Origin: an uncultured Rikenellaceae bacterium
GTDB taxonomy: Bacteria > Bacteroidota > Bacteroidia > Bacteroidales > Rikenellaceae
Assembly (NCBI GenBank): GCA_949284665.1
Contig: CASDWR010000078.1
Span: 1 to 7,917 of the forward strand
Length of the DNA: 7,917 bases
Direction: 5' to 3'
Shown here: positions 6,702 to 7,917 of the stretch, piece by piece
How the letters are laid out: every line of letters begins with the position of its first letter
How positions within the stretch are numbered: the first letter of the stretch is position 1
Position numbers and translations under genes: made by a program
The notes under the pieces: model-generated
Database searches by the model: none
What the model saw: the letters and a program-made list of their open reading frames with translations, nothing else
What the model was told of the DNA's origin: nothing

Positions 6702-7100
6702 CTAATAGATATAGCAGAGTACTTCGCCACCTACATTTTCCTGACGGGCCTTCTTGTCCGTCATGATTCCTTTCGGAGTAGAGAGAATAGCGATTCCGAG
6801 GCCATTGAGCACTTTCGGCATGTTCGCCACATTGGCATAACAACGCAAACCGGGACGGCTGACACGCTGAAGTCCCTTGATGGCATTGGTTTTGGTAGCC
6901 GGATGATACTTGAGGGCAATTTTAATCGTCGGATGGCCCTTTTCGTCCGTGCCGAACTTGTAGGCAAGGATATAGCCTTGCTCGTACAGGATCTTGGTTA
7001 TCTCCTGTTTCATTTTTGAACCGGGAGCTTCAACCACCTTGTGGTTGGCTTTCACCGCGTTTCTAATCCTGGTCAGAAAATCCGCAATTGGATCTGTCAT
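6702..7100 (-). CDS. rpsH: 30S ribosomal protein S8
   Basis: S8 is a primary binder of 16S rRNA helix 21, essential for the 30S platform. In E. coli it is also the translational repressor of the spc operon. The product has 132 residues, the family norm. It begins [31 protein letters not shown] and ends with the diagnostic [26 protein letters not shown]; the STPKG and GGEVL motifs that contact RNA are intact. The frame is open further upstream, but only a TTG start is offered there and the extra residues are not S8-like, so the ATG at 7098-7100 is used. It is isolated by 287 nt upstream and 204 nt downstream, which is odd for this operon. A perfect -7 box about 55 nt upstream suggests that it can be transcribed from its own promoter. 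Confidence 0.97.
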   Translation of the reverse strand: MTDPIADFLTRIRNAVKANHKVVEAPGSKMKQEITKILYEQGYILAYKFGTDEKGHPTIKIALKYHPATKTNAIKGLQRVSRPGLRCYANVANMPKVLNGLGIAILSTPKGIMTDKKARQENVGGEVLCYIY

Positions 7101-7155
7101 AGTGATTAAAAAGTTAAAAATTAATAAAATTTGCAGTCGTTTTAAAATTGCTGCA

Positions 7156-7163
7156 CAAAAGTA
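7156..7163 (-). promoter_or_regulatory. Probable Bacteroidota-type promoter (-7 box) for rpsH
   Basis: On the coding strand this reads TACTTTTG, an exact match to the -7 consensus TAnnTTTG recognised by the Bacteroidota primary sigma factor. The -33 partner is weaker: TTCG at 7182-7185, one mismatch from TTTG, with an 18-nt spacer. A start site about 5 to 8 nt downstream would leave a leader of roughly 50 nt before the rpsH ATG. Chance matches to a 6-base fixed consensus occur, but this one lies in the only long AT-rich gap of the window. Confidence 0.5.
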
Positions 7164-7238
7164 CATTTTTATTCTCACAATCGAATCCCCGGGAGAGAGA
7201 AAATTCTTCATTTCCCGCAGTTTTTCGATATTTTTCTT

Positions 7239-7267
7239 TCGAAACGGATTGTTTTTGCCCGTTTCGA
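7239..7267 (-). repeat. Perfect 9-bp hairpin
   Basis: TCGAAACGG (7239-7247) and CCGTTTCGA (7259-7267) are exact reverse complements around an 11-nt loop that is A-rich on the coding strand. In the direction of transcription the stem is followed by an A-rich stretch rather than a T-run, so it does not fit an intrinsic terminator. It lies 76 nt upstream of the -7 box and 6 nt beyond the large inverted repeat, so both would be in the read-through transcript and neither in a transcript from the rpsH promoter. Confidence 0.6.
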
Positions 7268-7272
7268 CCGGA

Positions 7273-7384
7273 CTTGCGAAGTGTCCACCGTGTACGACAT
7301 TTCCGGATCGCAATGCCGGCGGCCATCCGAAAGGAGGCCTTTACGGCATTGCGATCCGGCAGTCGAACCGTCGGGATTCGCAAG
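7273..7384 (-). repeat. Large nested inverted repeat directly after rpsN
   Basis: The core is a perfect 16-bp inverted repeat: CCGGATCGCAATGCCG (7303-7318) and its exact complement at 7344-7359, with a 25-nt centre. The centre pairs again: GGCC (7321-7324) with GGCC (7336-7339, shifted by one where needed) and TCC (7326-7328) with GGA (7333-7335), closing a 4-nt loop that reads TTTC on the coding strand. Outside the core, CGAC (7295-7298) pairs with GTCG (7362-7365), and CTTGCGAA (7273-7280) with TTCGCAAG (7377-7384). The whole element ends 3 nt from the rpsN stop codon. Either strand would fold. No T-run follows it. It could be an mRNA end-protecting or attenuating hairpin, a protein-binding site or a palindromic repeat element. 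Confidence 0.7.
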
Positions 7385-7387
7385 AAA

Positions 7388-7657
7388 TTACCACGACGCT
7401 TTCTTCACACCGGGTATCAACCCCTTCGAAGCCATCTCGCGGAACTGAATACGGCTGATGCCGAACTGGCGGATATAGCCTTTCGGACGGCCGGTCAGTT
7501 TGCAACGGTTGTGGAGACGTACAGGATTGGAGTTGCGGGGCAACTTGCACAATCCTTCCAAATCGCCGGCTTCTTTGAGAGCAGCCCGTTTGGCAGCGTA
7601 TCTCTTCACGAGTTTGAGGCGTTTAACCTCACGTGCTTTCATTGACTCTTTTGCCAT
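7388..7657 (-). CDS. rpsN: 30S ribosomal protein S14 (zinc-free long form)
   Basis: S14 is a late 30S-head protein near S3, S10 and S19. The product has 89 residues, the length of the C-minus type, and lacks the two CxxC pairs of the short zinc-binding form. It starts [21 protein letters not shown], continues with [54 protein letters not shown], and the tail matches the family to the last residue. The start at 7655-7657 lies 4 nt after the rplE stop, so the two are tightly coupled. A longer in-frame start at 7717 would overlap rplE and add residues foreign to S14. The stop TAA is followed 3 nt later by the large inverted repeat. Confidence 0.98.
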   Translation of the reverse strand: MAKESMKAREVKRLKLVKRYAAKRAALKEAGDLEGLCKLPRNSNPVRLHNRCKLTGRPKGYIRQFGISRIQFREMASKGLIPGVKKASW

Positions 7658-7661
7658 GATC

Positions 7662-7917
7662 CTATTTGTTCTTTTTAGCGTTTTTAAACGGAAGACCGAA
7701 TTCACGCAACAAGGCATAAGCCTCTTCGTCGGTCGGTGCCGAGGTCACGAACGTGATCTCCATGCCGAAGATTTTGGTAATCTTGTCGATATCGATCTCC
7801 GGAAAAATAATCTGTTCGGAGACACCCAGGGTATAGTTTCCGCGACCGTCGAACTTTTCGTCGATTCCCTTGAAGTCGCGGATACGGGGCAAAGCCACGG
7901 CGATCAGCCTCTCCAGG
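7662..7917 (-). CDS. rplE: 50S ribosomal protein L5, C-terminal part (runs off the window)
   Basis: L5 binds 5S rRNA and reaches across to S13, contacting P-site tRNA from the central protuberance. Only the last 84 residues are in the window; the start lies beyond position 7917. The visible sequence begins [18 protein letters not shown], then [21 protein letters not shown], and [34 protein letters not shown], all classical L5 C-terminal blocks. A GTG codon at 7896-7898 lies in the middle of the conserved segment and is an internal valine, not the start. The stop is TAG, and rpsN follows after 4 nt, the normal spc order. Confidence 0.97.
   Translation of the reverse strand, partial: LERLIAVALPRIRDFKGIDEKFDGRGNYTLGVSEQIIFPEIDIDKITKIFGMEITFVTSAPTDEEAYALLREFGLPFKNAKKNK

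Larger units (their letters stand above)
7101..7387 (-). other. rpsN-rpsH spacer, 287 nt, with hairpins and promoter
   Basis: This is the longest gene-free stretch in the window. In the direction of transcription it falls into three parts. First comes a GC-rich block (about 60% G+C over 7261-7380) containing the large inverted repeat 7273-7384 and, just beyond it, the hairpin 7239-7267. Second is an A-rich middle section, 7195-7238. Third is an AT-rich section with a promoter-like -7 box at 7156-7163 and a leader of about 50 nt to the rpsH start. No convincing small gene is seen on either strand; reading frames that cross it on the plus strand are antisense shadows of rpsN. The build-up resembles the boundary between two transcription units dropped inside the spc operon. 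Confidence 0.6.

Noticed and set aside
7101..7313. Open frame upstream of rpsH read as a 71-residue extension
   Set aside because: It would start at TTG, passes through the hairpins and the promoter box, and has no S8-like sequence.
7303..7359. Classical intrinsic terminator after rpsN
   Set aside because: The stem is strong, but the bases after it in the direction of transcription are not a T-run; calling it a terminator is not supported without expression data.
7148..7645. Plus-strand frame of 165 codons crossing the rpsN-rpsH spacer
   Set aside because: Half of it is antisense to rpsN and the rest runs through the inverted repeat; no domain or start signal supports it.
1..7917. A new defence, mobile or biosynthetic system
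   Set aside because: Every protein-coding gene is a recognised core gene in its standard order, with no transposase, integrase, att-like site, CRISPR repeat or unknown open frame of gene quality.

Overview
The window is a stretch of the large ribosomal-protein gene cluster (spc operon running into the alpha operon) of a bacterium of the phylum Bacteroidota, most likely order Bacteroidales. All genes lie on the minus strand, so transcription runs from high to low coordinates. The lineage call rests on several points: the order secY-map-infA-rpmJ-rpsM with no adk between secY and map; protein sequences of Bacteroidales type (for example the S13 tail and the C-minus forms of S14 and S4); an almost complete lack of Shine-Dalgarno sequences before start codons; and a TAnnTTTG-type -7 promoter box. 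I cannot name the genus.

In transcription order the genes are rplE (3' part only), rpsN, rpsH, rplF, rplR, rpsE, rpmD, rplO, secY, map, infA, rpmJ, rpsM, rpsK, rpsD and rpoA (5' part only). Thirteen of them encode ribosomal proteins. The others encode the SecY translocon channel, methionine aminopeptidase (which trims nascent chains), initiation factor IF-1 and the RNA polymerase alpha subunit. Together they couple ribosome assembly, initiation, N-terminal processing, export and transcription capacity in one co-transcribed block. Every complete reading frame looks intact, with no frameshift or internal stop.

Most junctions are tight (4 to 35 nt). Four are not: rpsN-rpsH (287 nt), rpsH-rplF (204 nt), infA-rpmJ (151 nt) and rpsK-rpsD (88 nt). 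The three longest begin, just after the upstream gene, with unusually GC-rich stretches (57 to 62% by hand count) and contain inverted repeats. The most striking is a perfect 16-bp inverted repeat, nested in a larger foldable element of about 112 nt, directly after the rpsN stop. It is followed by a second perfect 9-bp hairpin and then by a perfect -7 promoter box before rpsH. None of these hairpins has the T-tract of a classical intrinsic terminator.

The coding content is ordinary core genome. No mobile element, CRISPR array, RNA gene or unknown protein system is visible. What merits a second look is the structured non-coding DNA around rpsH, whose product S8 is the autoregulator of the spc operon in E. 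coli, and to a lesser degree the spacer before rpmJ.
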